Below, one piece after another: positions 16,405 through 23,813 of a stretch of DNA of 64,000 bases. The stretch is from JBGPHT01 sp041484525 (GTDB lineage Bacteria; Acidobacteriota; Terriglobia; Bryobacterales; Bryobacteraceae): the NCBI GenBank assembly GCA_041484525.1, contig JBGPHT010000009.1, forward strand, positions 1 to 64,000, in the 5' to 3' direction. The notes under the pieces were generated by a model that searched no databases, had not been told where the DNA came from, and saw nothing but the letters and a program-made list of their open reading frames with translations. Both the position numbers and the translations under genes were made by a program. The number at the start of each line of letters is the position of its first letter. The first letter of the stretch is position 1.

Positions 16405-17189
16405 TCGGACTCGTGGTTTCGAACCAGCGCGGCGGTGTCGGCAAAACTACTACAGCAGTCAATTATGCCGGCTATCTGGTCGCCAGGCAAAAGCGCGTCC
16501 TGCTGATTGACGCCGACAGCCAGGGCTCGGCCGGCACCTTCCTGGGCCTCAAGCCTACCCGATTCCTGCATCACTACATCCTCAACCGGGAGCAGCTTGC
16601 GGAGTGCGTGACCAAGGTCGGTCCCTATCTCCACGTGCTGGCGTCCAACCGCGAAACGCAGCAGGCCGAGGCGGCGCTTTTGGGCCAAATGGCGCGGGAA
16701 ATGGCGCTGAAACTGGTCCTCGAACCCGAGGTGAAGGGGAACTACGACGCGGTCATTATCGACGTCGCGCCGTCCATCACGCTGCTGCAGAGCTGCGCCA
16801 TGATTTTCGCCGGTTCGGTGGTGATTCCGGTCGCTATGGATCTGCTCAGCCTGCAGGGCGCCCAGACTTCCGTCGAGACCGTTCGGATGCTGAATGATTA
16901 CTACAAGGTCAACATCGGGATCGTGGGGTTCCTGCCCACACAAGTGAACGCCCGTTTGCAGGTAACTGCTACTGTATCAGCGACTTTAGAGGCTCTTTCC
17001 GCGAAAACCGGGATCCCGGTGCTGCCCACCATCCGGGTGGACCAGACGGTCCACAAGGCGACCGGGGCGAGACAATTTCTCTTCGACTACGACCCCACCT
17101 GCAAGGCCGCCGAGGACTACACCGCCGCGTTCGACGTGATCACCTCACGCCTCGAGGAATTTGCCAATGGCCAGGCACAGAAAGCTTGA
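16401..17189 (+). CDS. parA: ParA-family partition ATPase
   Basis: About 262 residues. The deviant Walker A is NQRGGVGKTTTAVNYAGYL, Walker A' is RVLLIDADSQGSAGTFLG, and Walker B is YDAVIIDVAPSITLL. It starts with GTG (VIGLVVSNQRGG), preceded by GGAGGT. The ATPase should segregate the replicon or island together with a DNA-binding partner. No canonical ParB is present. The partner is probably the product of the overlapping next gene, whose DNA carries repeated candidate binding sites. Confidence 0.92.
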   Translation: MIGLVVSNQRGGVGKTTTAVNYAGYLVARQKRVLLIDADSQGSAGTFLGLKPTRFLHHYILNREQLAECVTKVGPYLHVLASNRETQQAEAALLGQMAREMALKLVLEPEVKGNYDAVIIDVAPSITLLQSCAMIFAGSVVIPVAMDLLSLQGAQTSVETVRMLNDYYKVNIGIVGFLPTQVNARLQVTATVSATLEALSAKTGIPVLPTIRVDQTVHKATGARQFLFDYDPTCKAAEDYTAAFDVITSRLEEFANGQAQKA

Positions 17190-18144
17190 ACCAATCCGGC
17201 TGGAAGATCTGGAGAATAACCCCTGCGCTTCAGGGTTGGAGAGCGTTCTTCGTTTTCCGATCCCGCCGCCGATCGAGCCCTTCCCTGCCCCGTTAGAACC
17301 ACTGCCTGTTCCGCCTGCCGCACCCGCCGTAATAGTATCCACCCGGGTGGAAACTATAGAGCGCGCCAATCCATTGAGTTCATTGCCCGCTGTTTCTACG
17401 CCCGCTGTTTCTACGCCCGCTGTTTCTACGCCCGCTGTTTCTACGCCCGCTGTTTCTACGCCCGCTGTTTCTACGCCCGCTGTTTCTACGTTGGCTGTTT
17501 CTACGCTGGCAGTTTCCACCCCGCCTATTTCCACCCCGGTTAATACTGCCGTAACAGGGAAAACGCTTAACCCAACTCTCCCGCTTGGGCCTCCGGTCAC
17601 TCCGGTTCAAAGCCACCGGGGTATTTTCACTCCGGTGGATTCTGTGGCGGCTGTTTCCACCCCGGTGGATACAATCTTGCCACTTCCCGAACCTCGGCTC
17701 TTCCTATCCAGGTCGAAGAAGCGCCTCTTCCGTCCGCAGCGTCCCGCCGACGCGCACACCGATGGTGAGGATCGCCTCTACCAGTTCATGTGGGAGGCCG
17801 GACAACCGCATGCCCCCGGAGTACGGGTCTACTGCGGATCCATGACCTCTCTCGCGCGAGCCCTCGGCCGCGACGACCGGAACACCCGCCCGTTGATCGA
17901 GTCGCTCCTGCGGAAGTTTTCGATCCAGATCGCCCGTGACCAGGATTTCAAGACCGGGCACCCCCGCATGTACTTCGTCTTCGACTACTCCGAGATCGCC
18001 ACCCGCCGCCAGAAAGCCGGCTTGGAGTGGGCCCTGAAGAACAAAGGCATCCAGTTGCTGACCGCATCGGAAGCTGCTGCTATGGCGGCCGGCGAGGCAG
18101 TTCGCACCCCGCTGGAAACCCTGCCGCTGTTCCCACCCCGCTGA
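17167..18144 (+). CDS. Putative ParA partner/DNA-binding protein with (AVSTP)n repeat
   Basis: About 325 residues, start ATG 17167 overlapping the end of parA by 23 nt. The middle is low complexity: seven exact 15-bp repeats coding AVSTP at 17386-17490 and several variants after them, in a Pro/Ser/Thr/Val-rich linker. The C-terminal ~150 residues look globular and winged-helix-like (GEDRLYQFMWEAGQP, CGSMTSLARALGRDDRNTRPLIESLLRKFSIQI). By its place directly after parA it is the best candidate for the centromere-binding partner. The family is not recognised. Confidence 0.6.
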   Translation: MARHRKLEPIRLEDLENNPCASGLESVLRFPIPPPIEPFPAPLEPLPVPPAAPAVIVSTRVETIERANPLSSLPAVSTPAVSTPAVSTPAVSTPAVSTPAVSTPAVSTLAVSTLAVSTPPISTPVNTAVTGKTLNPTLPLGPPVTPVQSHRGIFTPVDSVAAVSTPVDTILPLPEPRLFLSRSKKRLFRPQRPADAHTDGEDRLYQFMWEAGQPHAPGVRVYCGSMTSLARALGRDDRNTRPLIESLLRKFSIQIARDQDFKTGHPRMYFVFDYSEIATRRQKAGLEWALKNKGIQLLTASEAAAMAAGEAVRTPLETLPLFPPR

Positions 18145-18177
18145 ATACTCCCCCTGTTTTTCCACCCCGGTGCATAC
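17335..18177. repeat. Dispersed ~19-bp repeat, candidate centromere (parS-like) sites
   Basis: A TTTCCACCCCGGTGGATAC-like word recurs: minus strand at about 17335-17354 (TTTCCACCCGGGTGGATAC), plus strand at 17528-17546, 17654-17672, 18130-18148 and 18159-18177, with a weaker copy near 17622. Copies lie both inside the parA-partner gene and just after its stop codon. The AVSTP-coding 15-bp unit is a degenerate form of the same word. Conservation of the word across coding and non-coding DNA suggests a protein-binding site. Confidence 0.55.
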
Positions 18178-18199
18178 TTCCGCCAGGGCGTTCCAGCGA

Positions 18200-18331
18200 C
18201 CGTACTTCAACGTAAGATCCGCCTGCCCGGAGTCCTGCATGCGCAGCCCGGAACGCCATACGATCATCAGATTCTAAACGGGTTCTATCGCAGACTCGGG
18301 GGTAGGGAAGGGAACCGTACTTCAACGTAAG
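18200..18331. repeat. Two inverted iteron-like repeats downstream of the rep gene
   Basis: CCGTACTTCAACGTAAG occurs exactly twice, at 18200-18216 and 18315-18331. On the minus strand it reads CTTACGTTGAAGTACGG, the same word found as CTTACGCCGAAGTACGG at 20278-20294 on the other side of the replication initiator gene. The second copy ends four bases before the rep stop codon. Confidence 0.65.
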
Positions 18332-18334
18332 CCT

Positions 18335-19867
18335 CTAAAACAACGACTCGGCCTTCTGCTCCACGAATTCTTCCAGGCTCGGCAGATTGAGCTCGGCGGC
18401 AATCTCCCGCCGCAAATTTCGCCAGGCGACTTCACGAAGGGTAGGTTCCGGCCATCGGTACTGGGGGTAATCATCTTTGATCTTCTTCATGTGGGCCCGG
18501 ACCTGCCGATCGAGCGCCGCTGCGGCAATCCTGGCCTTGATATGCGCGTCCGTCTGCTCCACCACGAAGCTCTCGTATTGCTCCCGCTGCTCGTAGAGCT
18601 TCCATTCCCGCTGTGGTTCGGGGCCCCGGGATTCCGCCTCTTTCCGCATCACTTCTTCTCGCAGCCGGCGCTTATTGCGCGTCTCGAAGCTGGCGGGAAC
18701 CGGGTAGTTGACGCGCAGCAGGTGGATGTAGAAACCGGGCGGATTCACGATGGGATCGCTGCTCCTCCGCTTGCGGCCGATTTCGGCGTCACCCCACTCA
18801 ATCTGATCGAGGGCGGGCTGCTCGTCCGGCAGATCGAGCAACAGTTGACGGGCCCGATCCTCGCGGACGCCGCGCTCGACCAGTGCGGCCACGATTTCAT
18901 TGTGGCGCCGGCTCAAGAGCCCTTTTTGCTCGGTGCCTCCGCTCCGCACGTCGGCGGCGCTGACAAACGCGGCCCCAGCCTCGAGGAGAAGCTTGTAGCC
19001 CATGTCGTCGGTTGTCCGCAGGAGTTCCCAGCCAGACAGGAACCGCTTCTCTTTCAACTCGTCCAGGCTGGGCGCCAGTTGCTGCTTGATGCGCGACGGC
19101 GACTTGAACTGCTGCAGGCCGAGAAGGGAACAGAGATCCGGGTACTTCTTCTCCACCTGCTGATCCTTGCGGCTGGCGTAGAACCAAATTTGCAGCAGCG
19201 GAACCAGGGCCTTGGCGATATGCAGTTGCAGCGTCTTGTAGACGTCGTAATCGATCGGCAGGGTGTGGCGGTTATTCAGGTTCTCGAGTTGCCATTCACT
19301 CAGCCAGACGTAGTTTTCTTCAGCGGTGGTACCGTCCTCCATCTCTTCACCGACCGCTACTGACCGGTGAAAAACATGGAAGAGGTCGCGGGCATACTTC
19401 TTGCGTCCGGCAAAATACACCACGCCTTCGGACTCAATACCCGTCAACGTCATCCGCCGCAGCCATTCCCATATCTCGCGATAGTTTTTGCCGCCATCCG
19501 TTTTTCCCAGAATCTCCAGTATTGCGGCCGATGAAAAACGCACCGGATTGGTGATAATGCCCTCGCGTTTGCGGATCCGCTCGATGATCTTCTGAAACGC
19601 GAAATACTTGTCCTGATCGGCGGTGGTCGGAAGCCCCAATTCCGCCGCGGGAAAAATCGTCGCTTTGGCTTCCATACGGCGCCCGTCGTCGGTACGTACC
19701 TGGAGGGAAACACTCTTCGATGACTGGTGCAACCGTTTACTCGACGGTGTGAAGAACCCAAACGTATTGAGATTCTTCTCGACGCGTACGATCTCGCGCT
19801 TCGCCACCTGCTGCTCTACTGGCAGGAGCGACAATTGCGTGTTGTTATTCTGCGAGCGCGTCCGCAT
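18335..19867 (-). CDS. Plasmid-type replication initiator protein
   Basis: About 510 residues. The N-terminal and central part resembles RepA/RPA-type initiators with two winged-helix domains (DQDKYFAFQKIIERIRKREG, SSAAILEILGKTDGGKNYREIWEWLRRMTLTGIESEG, HTLPIDYDVYKTLQLHIAKALVPLLQIWFYASRKD). The C-terminal 200 residues are highly charged and helical. Rep proteins of this kind bind direct repeats and open the origin; suitable repeats flank this gene on both sides. The assignment rests on overall pattern and context. The exact family would need a profile search. Confidence 0.75.
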   Translation of the reverse strand: MRTRSQNNNTQLSLLPVEQQVAKREIVRVEKNLNTFGFFTPSSKRLHQSSKSVSLQVRTDDGRRMEAKATIFPAAELGLPTTADQDKYFAFQKIIERIRKREGIITNPVRFSSAAILEILGKTDGGKNYREIWEWLRRMTLTGIESEGVVYFAGRKKYARDLFHVFHRSVAVGEEMEDGTTAEENYVWLSEWQLENLNNRHTLPIDYDVYKTLQLHIAKALVPLLQIWFYASRKDQQVEKKYPDLCSLLGLQQFKSPSRIKQQLAPSLDELKEKRFLSGWELLRTTDDMGYKLLLEAGAAFVSAADVRSGGTEQKGLLSRRHNEIVAALVERGVREDRARQLLLDLPDEQPALDQIEWGDAEIGRKRRSSDPIVNPPGFYIHLLRVNYPVPASFETRNKRRLREEVMRKEAESRGPEPQREWKLYEQREQYESFVVEQTDAHIKARIAAAALDRQVRAHMKKIKDDYPQYRWPEPTLREVAWRNLRREIAAELNLPSLEEFVEQKAESLF

Positions 19868-20008
19868 CGGAGTCGAATTCAGGATACTGACACACTTGAG
19901 CGTGCGTCACAACAAAATCATCCACGCATGTTCTTTGAGCCAATCAGAACCAAACTCTAAGAGTCTGTGGCGCTCGGTAAAAGGCTAACACTAAACGGGT
20001 TATCCGGT

Positions 20009-20117
20009 ATCCTCGTATGTCCCAGTACGGGTAAATATACCCCCGGGTACGGCCCGGCTTACGACCAGGTACGGGGTGGGTTCCGTCGGGGTACGGAGTG
20101 TTTACGCTGGAGTACGG
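20009..20117 (+). repeat. Five phased iterons (candidate replication origin)
   Basis: Five repeats each end in G[T]ACGG, at 20030, 20052, 20074, 20096 and 20117: spacings of 22, 22, 22 and 21 bp. The best copies are CTTACGACCAGGTACGG (20058-20074) and TTTACGCTGGAGTACGG (20101-20117). Direct repeats two helical turns apart beside a rep gene are the classic layout of iteron plasmid origins. Single outlying copies lie at 20278-20294 and 20632-20648. Confidence 0.7.
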
Positions 20118-20277
20118 CTGTTGGAATACCGCCAGCCCGGGGTCTTCCGAGGGGGAATCTATTTTTCAAATGCCTTTAGTTTCAATGCAGGCCCTGTTCT
20201 TGTACCGCTATCTATGCCGTAACTTGTTGCAAAATACGGCTTTAATCGCGCACAGACTATCTAATGAGAGGTCTCGG

Positions 20278-20294
20278 CTTACGCCGAAGTACGG
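20278..20294 (+). repeat. Outlying iteron copy
   Basis: CTTACGCCGAAGTACGG is the clearest single match to the iteron word and lies about 100 nt upstream of the small RHH-like gene, where it may also serve as an operator. It is preceded by an AT-richer stretch (20215-20275) that could be part of the origin. Confidence 0.6.
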
Positions 20295-20395
20295 TGCGAT
20301 CGGTTTCAGATGTGTTACCGTTCCACTGTGTAGCTGCTAAACTGTTTTGCTGTAAAGGCGTTCTGTGGCCCGAAGGCGGGGCAGGGAAGACGAAG

Positions 20396-20620
20396 ATGAA
20401 TAAACGCGTAACTGTGAGTGACCGCAGACATGCGGCAGCGTCGCCGGTGCGCAAGCCGAAACTCGAGAAGGTGACGCTCTATGTGCGGCCCGAGCAGGTG
20501 CTCCACATCGAAGAAATCCAACTGCAGCAGCGCCGGAGAACGGGAAAGCGTCCGGACAAATCGGACCTGGTCCAGGAAGCGCTCGATCTGTTAATACAGA
20601 AATACAGCAAGACGGAATAG
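20396..20620 (+). CDS. Small ribbon-helix-helix-like protein
   Basis: About 74 residues, basic. The section KLEKVTLYVRPEQVLHIEEIQLQQRRRTGKRPDKSDLVQEALDLLIQKY has the strand-helix-helix layout of RHH regulators, with a sequence-specific strand (KVTLYVRP) and a dimer helix. It starts at ATG 20396; earlier in-frame sequence lacks protein character. Between the iterons and a further iteron copy (20632-20648), it is well placed to control replication or partition. Confidence 0.65.
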   Translation: MNKRVTVSDRRHAAASPVRKPKLEKVTLYVRPEQVLHIEEIQLQQRRRTGKRPDKSDLVQEALDLLIQKYSKTE

Positions 20621-20631
20621 CGTATAGAATT

Positions 20632-20648
20632 GTTACGCCGCAGTACGG
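20632..20648 (+). repeat. Outlying iteron copy
   Basis: GTTACGCCGCAGTACGG matches the iteron word at 15 of 17 positions relative to 20278-20294. It lies 12 nt after the RHH-like gene, between it and the toxin-antitoxin pair, and marks the outer edge of the origin region. Confidence 0.55.
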
Positions 20649-20674
20649 TAACACAGTAAGCCAGCAAATACGCC

Positions 20675-20926
20675 TCAAGCCGGAATTTCATCGCCGTCAC
20701 GGGGAGCCTTCCCGCCGCGCCGCTTCATGACTTTGTCGAAGGCTTTGAAATCGGCCCGTGCCTGCCGGTCCTGGAAGAAGCGGGCCGTGGAGAGAGCCGA
20801 CACCTTCTCCGCGACGGCCGTGGCCACAAACTGGTTGATGCTCGTGCCGTCCTCGCGGCTCAACCGCTCGACCGCGTCTTTGAGCGATCGCGGCAGCCGC
20901 AGCGGGTATGTTTTCGTTTCTGACAT
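20675..20926 (-). CDS. RHH antitoxin of a PIN-type toxin-antitoxin pair
   Basis: About 83 residues. The N-terminal half is a ribbon-helix-helix domain (TYPLRLPRSLKDAVERLSREDGTSINQFVATAVAEKVSAL), and the C-terminal half is a basic, probably disordered toxin-binding tail (RFFQDRQARADFKAFDKVMKRRGGKAP). A GTG one codon earlier is an alternative start. Its start overlaps the toxin stop, so it is the second gene of the pair. That order is the reverse of most VapBC operons. Confidence 0.8.
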   Translation of the reverse strand: MSETKTYPLRLPRSLKDAVERLSREDGTSINQFVATAVAEKVSALSTARFFQDRQARADFKAFDKVMKRRGGKAPRDGDEIPA

Positions 20927-21354
20927 CACCTGATCCTCTCTATCGCCTCCCGCGGGAGCAGGAGTTCCACGCCGAATTGTGCTGGCGCAGTCCCAAAATC
21001 GCGCCGGTTAAACGTCACCAAGGCATCGGCCCGACCGTTGACGGCGGTCTCCAGAACCATCTCATCGTTGGCGTCGCGGAGCTGGGGCCGCCACAGGAAA
21101 TGCGTTTCGACCGGCTCCGCCATGGCGATCGTGGCATCCAGAAAGATCTCCACTTCCCGGGCTGACAGTCCCGCCGCCAGCCGATGTTCCGCCTTCGAGC
21201 AAACCGCTTCGTACTCCATCGCCAGCGGGACGCTCAATAACAGCAAAGCCCGGCCCCGCCGCACGCTCCGGAGAATGGCAGCGGACGCCCCGCTTGGACT
21301 ACGCATGGCCGCCACCACCACGTCGGTGTCCAGCACCAGCCTCACATCATCCAC
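20926..21354 (-). CDS. PIN-domain ribonuclease toxin
   Basis: About 142 residues, GTG start. PIN-domain acidic residues are visible: D in VLDTDVVVAAMRSP, E in LAMEYEAVCSKAEH, D in LRDANDEMVLETAVNGRADALVTFN and the last D in FNRRDFG. It should cleave RNA and be neutralised by the RHH protein encoded just after it. On a plasmid-like island such a pair stabilises inheritance. The toxin gene comes first and is preceded by an inverted-repeat operator. Confidence 0.85.
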   Translation of the reverse strand: MDDVRLVLDTDVVVAAMRSPSGASAAILRSVRRGRALLLLSVPLAMEYEAVCSKAEHRLAAGLSAREVEIFLDATIAMAEPVETHFLWRPQLRDANDEMVLETAVNGRADALVTFNRRDFGTAPAQFGVELLLPREAIERIR

Positions 21355-21355
21355 G

Positions 21356-21376
21356 ATATCATATCAGCGATGATAT
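21356..21376. promoter_or_regulatory. Toxin-antitoxin operator
   Basis: ATATCAT-atcagcg-ATGATAT is a perfect 7-bp inverted repeat two bases upstream of the toxin GTG, with a further TATTATAT on its far side. Its place and AT-richness fit the autoregulatory site bound by the RHH antitoxin. Confidence 0.55.
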
Positions 21377-21601
21377 TATATTGCTACCCGACAGTGGCAT
21401 GGTCAGCGGCTCTTTCGAGAACCAAAGTACCGAGGCAGGTCAGTCAAGGGCGGAGTGATGGACTCACGGCAGAGGAGATGGCTGTTACCGGAAGGATATA
21501 GGCTTGACGGTCACGGAGATTCCGGTGGCCGTCTCTTTATGCCGAAAACACCAGCGAAATTCACTTTGGACAAAGCAATCGTCTCGGCTGTACCTGACGT
21601 C

Positions 21602-22834
21602 TTAGAACTTCTTGACGGCGGCCGAGAGTTCCTCGGGAACATCGGCCTTGTCCCAGAAATTCCAGATGTCGAACACGGGGCGGTCGCCCAGATCGAGGTC
21701 CTTGTACACCTTGTGGGGCGCGCACAGGACCAGTACATCGCTTTCGGCCAGGACCGTCTCGAGCGGCACCAGGTCTCGATCGCCTTTCACAAACGGATCC
21801 GTCGTCAGCACGCGTCCGGCCTTCATCGCCAGCAGCTTTTTCAGCTTGTAGCTGAGTGACGAACGCGGGTCGTCGATGTTGGCCTTGAACGCCATGCCGA
21901 GCAGGCCCACCGTGATCTCCTGCAACCGGTGTTTGGCGGCGATCTGGTCCACGATGAATTGCGGCATGCCTTCGTTGACCAGCATGGCGGCGAACCCGAG
22001 GCTGAACTGGTTGCGGTAGAACGCGGCCAATTGCATGGTGTCCTTGAACAGGCAAGGCCCGGCCGCGAAACCGGCGCCCGGCATTTCGCCGCGCGGATAG
22101 TTGCGGCGCATGCCGTCGAGTACCCGGTAATAGTCGACGCCAGCCGTGTTGGCGATCAGGTAGAACTGGTTGGCGACGGCGAATTGAATGTACCGGTAGG
22201 CGTTGTTGAACAGCTTCACCAGCTCGGCTTCGACCGGCTTCAGCCGTACAATTTCGGGCGAGATTTTCGAGAAGAGTTCCGCTGCCCGATCTTCCGCTTC
22301 AGGCGTGGTGCCGCTGACGATCTGGGGAAGCGTCTGCAGCTCCTCGATGGCGTGCCCCTGCACGATCCTCTCGGGGCAGAAGCAGATCCTGGTCTTCTTT
22401 CCCTTGGCAGCGAGGTACTCGGCGATCGACTCCGTCACCCCCGGATACACCGTGGAGCGGAGCACCATCAACTGGTCGTCGCGCAGATAGGGCATCAACT
22501 CGTCCATGCAGCGCTTGACGGCTTTCAGGGACGGGTTCATGAACTCGTCCACCGGGGTCCCGATGATGATGACCACCGTGTCGACGTCCCGCACCACCGC
22601 GGGACTGGTGGAAAAGGAAAGCGCACCCGCGGCCAGCACCTGCTCGAGCAGAGGCTCGGCGCCATGTTCGACGAAGGGCATCTTACCCGACGCGATGGTG
22701 TCGAGCGACTGCTGATTCACGTCATAGAGGACCACGCGATATCCGCGCGACCCGAGAACGATGGACAGCGGCAACCCCACATGCCCCGCTCCCCCGACGA
22801 CACAAATATCTGCTGAACCCACGCCCGCTGGCAT
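21602..22834 (-). CDS. UDP-sugar 6-dehydrogenase (WbpA/WecC type)
   Basis: About 410 residues from ATG 22834. The Rossmann motif CVVGGAGHVGLPLSIVLGSRGYRV, the NAD site IIIGTPVDEFMNP, the VLRSTVYPGVTE motif, CFCPERIVQGHAIEEL and the catalytic cysteine in GAGFAAGPCLFKDTMQLAAF are all present. It should oxidise UDP-GlcNAc or UDP-ManNAc at C6 to the uronic acid with two NAD. It would supply substrate to the WbpB/E/D-like enzymes of the left operon. Longer in-frame starts exist (22936, 22918) but add a low-complexity Ala/Gly/Pro leader. It stands alone between the island and the giant secreted gene. Confidence 0.88.
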   Translation of the reverse strand: MPAGVGSADICVVGGAGHVGLPLSIVLGSRGYRVVLYDVNQQSLDTIASGKMPFVEHGAEPLLEQVLAAGALSFSTSPAVVRDVDTVVIIIGTPVDEFMNPSLKAVKRCMDELMPYLRDDQLMVLRSTVYPGVTESIAEYLAAKGKKTRICFCPERIVQGHAIEELQTLPQIVSGTTPEAEDRAAELFSKISPEIVRLKPVEAELVKLFNNAYRYIQFAVANQFYLIANTAGVDYYRVLDGMRRNYPRGEMPGAGFAAGPCLFKDTMQLAAFYRNQFSLGFAAMLVNEGMPQFIVDQIAAKHRLQEITVGLLGMAFKANIDDPRSSLSYKLKKLLAMKAGRVLTTDPFVKGDRDLVPLETVLAESDVLVLCAPHKVYKDLDLGDRPVFDIWNFWDKADVPEELSAAVKKF

Positions 22835-22936
22835 AGACTTGTCTGGTCTCCTTTGCGGCCCTGGCTGCGAGGAAGCGCCCGCTCCCCGCGCGGTTCCAGC
22901 CGCGGTGGAAACAACCATTGTACAGTTTTCCCGCAT

Positions 22937-23636
22937 GCCGGCAGCCCGGCTTCTTCTGTAAGAGGAGGTGAGGAGGTCCGGGGTCGAGATCCCGGATGGG
23001 CTGACAACGGATTGGGATAAAGTGACAGACTATTTCCCCAAAATGTCGCCTAAAAGTTAATGTTATCACCCACTTACATAGTGGTCGCCGGGATGCAGGG
23101 TGGACCCAAATAACAAAATGCACGTGGTTAATCGGGGAAGGTGTCTTTCCCTCTGCGCCGACGCAATCCGTCCAGCAACCAGGCGCCGGGGAGGAACTAG
23201 CAGTACTTTAGGACATCATTTTTGGTTCGCAAAGACGAATGCGGGAGCGCAGGAAATAGAGGAACCGCTAGTCACATGACGTTCCGCCAAGTATTTGGCC
23301 AGGGACCCGCCGTGCTTGGGCCCGGTCCATGTTGAAATGCCGATCGGCTAGGATCACGCAACTCTCGAGGCAAGTGTGTGTCTCGGGTTCCCTTGATGCC
23401 CGGTTCGGGGCTGGCGTCGCCGGCCCGGGCAATTGCCCCATAGGTCAGGGCACGATCCCCCCAAACTCATCTGCGACTGCGTGCCTGAATACATCTGACC
23501 TGAACGGGAGCTGCTCAGTGGTGACGCCGGGCGGTCCGGCGGGTTCGACGCCACCTCGGTGCGATCGACGCGCGCGCCGAGCTCGTAGAGTACATGACCT
23601 GACATTCCGAAGTTGGCGAGTTCGCGTGGGAGGAAA
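22937..23636. other. Intergenic region between divergent genes
   Basis: About 700 nt separate the leftward UDP-sugar dehydrogenase from the rightward giant secreted protein, so promoters for both should lie here. Near 22963-22980 the plus strand is purine-rich (AGAGGAGGTGAGGAGG). Open frames in the gap (for example 23329-23640) show no coding character. I see no riboswitch or sigma-54 pattern that I would defend. Confidence 0.5.
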
Positions 23637-23795
23637 ATGATGATGCGACATACTAAGCACGCCGGCCTTATGCGGTCAACACTGGTGGGAGTTTGCCTTT
23701 CCGCCGTTGTCGTAATGGGGCTGTGCCCTGCCACCGCGTCCGCTCAGAGCAATCCTATCGTGATAGAGAACCAGGCGCCCGGGACGAGCGCGTAG
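23637..23795 (+). pseudogene. Signal-peptide part of the giant secreted protein, cut by an in-frame amber
   Basis: Starting at one of three consecutive ATGs (23637, 23640, 23643; GGGAGG lies just upstream) this codes a Sec signal peptide (MRSTLVGVCLSAVVVMGLCPATASAQS) and then NPIVIENQAPGTSA before TAG at 23793-23795. The same frame continues past the TAG as DIDFERLGNDTIGQIKGYAS. Homologous proteins of this type read ...PGTxxWDI..., so the TAG most likely replaces a TGG Trp codon by one base change. The signal peptide is therefore separated from its mature domain. Confidence 0.75.
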
Positions 23796-23813
23796 GACAT
23801 CGACTTCGAGCGC

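Noticed and set aside
17386..17490. Seven exact 15-bp repeats that could suggest a CRISPR or satellite
   Set aside because: There are no unique spacers; the units are head-to-tail and code a continuous AVSTP repeat in an open gene.
18491..19363. 290-codon plus-strand frame opposite the replication initiator
   Set aside because: Antisense shadow; composition is Leu/Arg/Pro-rich without motifs, while the minus-strand frame has a coherent initiator pattern.
21929..22816. 295-codon plus-strand frame opposite the UDP-sugar dehydrogenase
   Set aside because: His/Arg/Val-rich antisense shadow of a gene with all family motifs.
22937..23636. Possible c-di-GMP or other riboswitch ahead of the giant secreted gene
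   Set aside because: I looked for conserved GEMM-type motifs and did not find a convincing match; a covariance-model search would settle it.
23329..23640. 103-codon frame upstream of the giant gene
   Set aside because: Random composition, overlaps the ribosome site and start of the signal-peptide frame, and has no recognisable feature.
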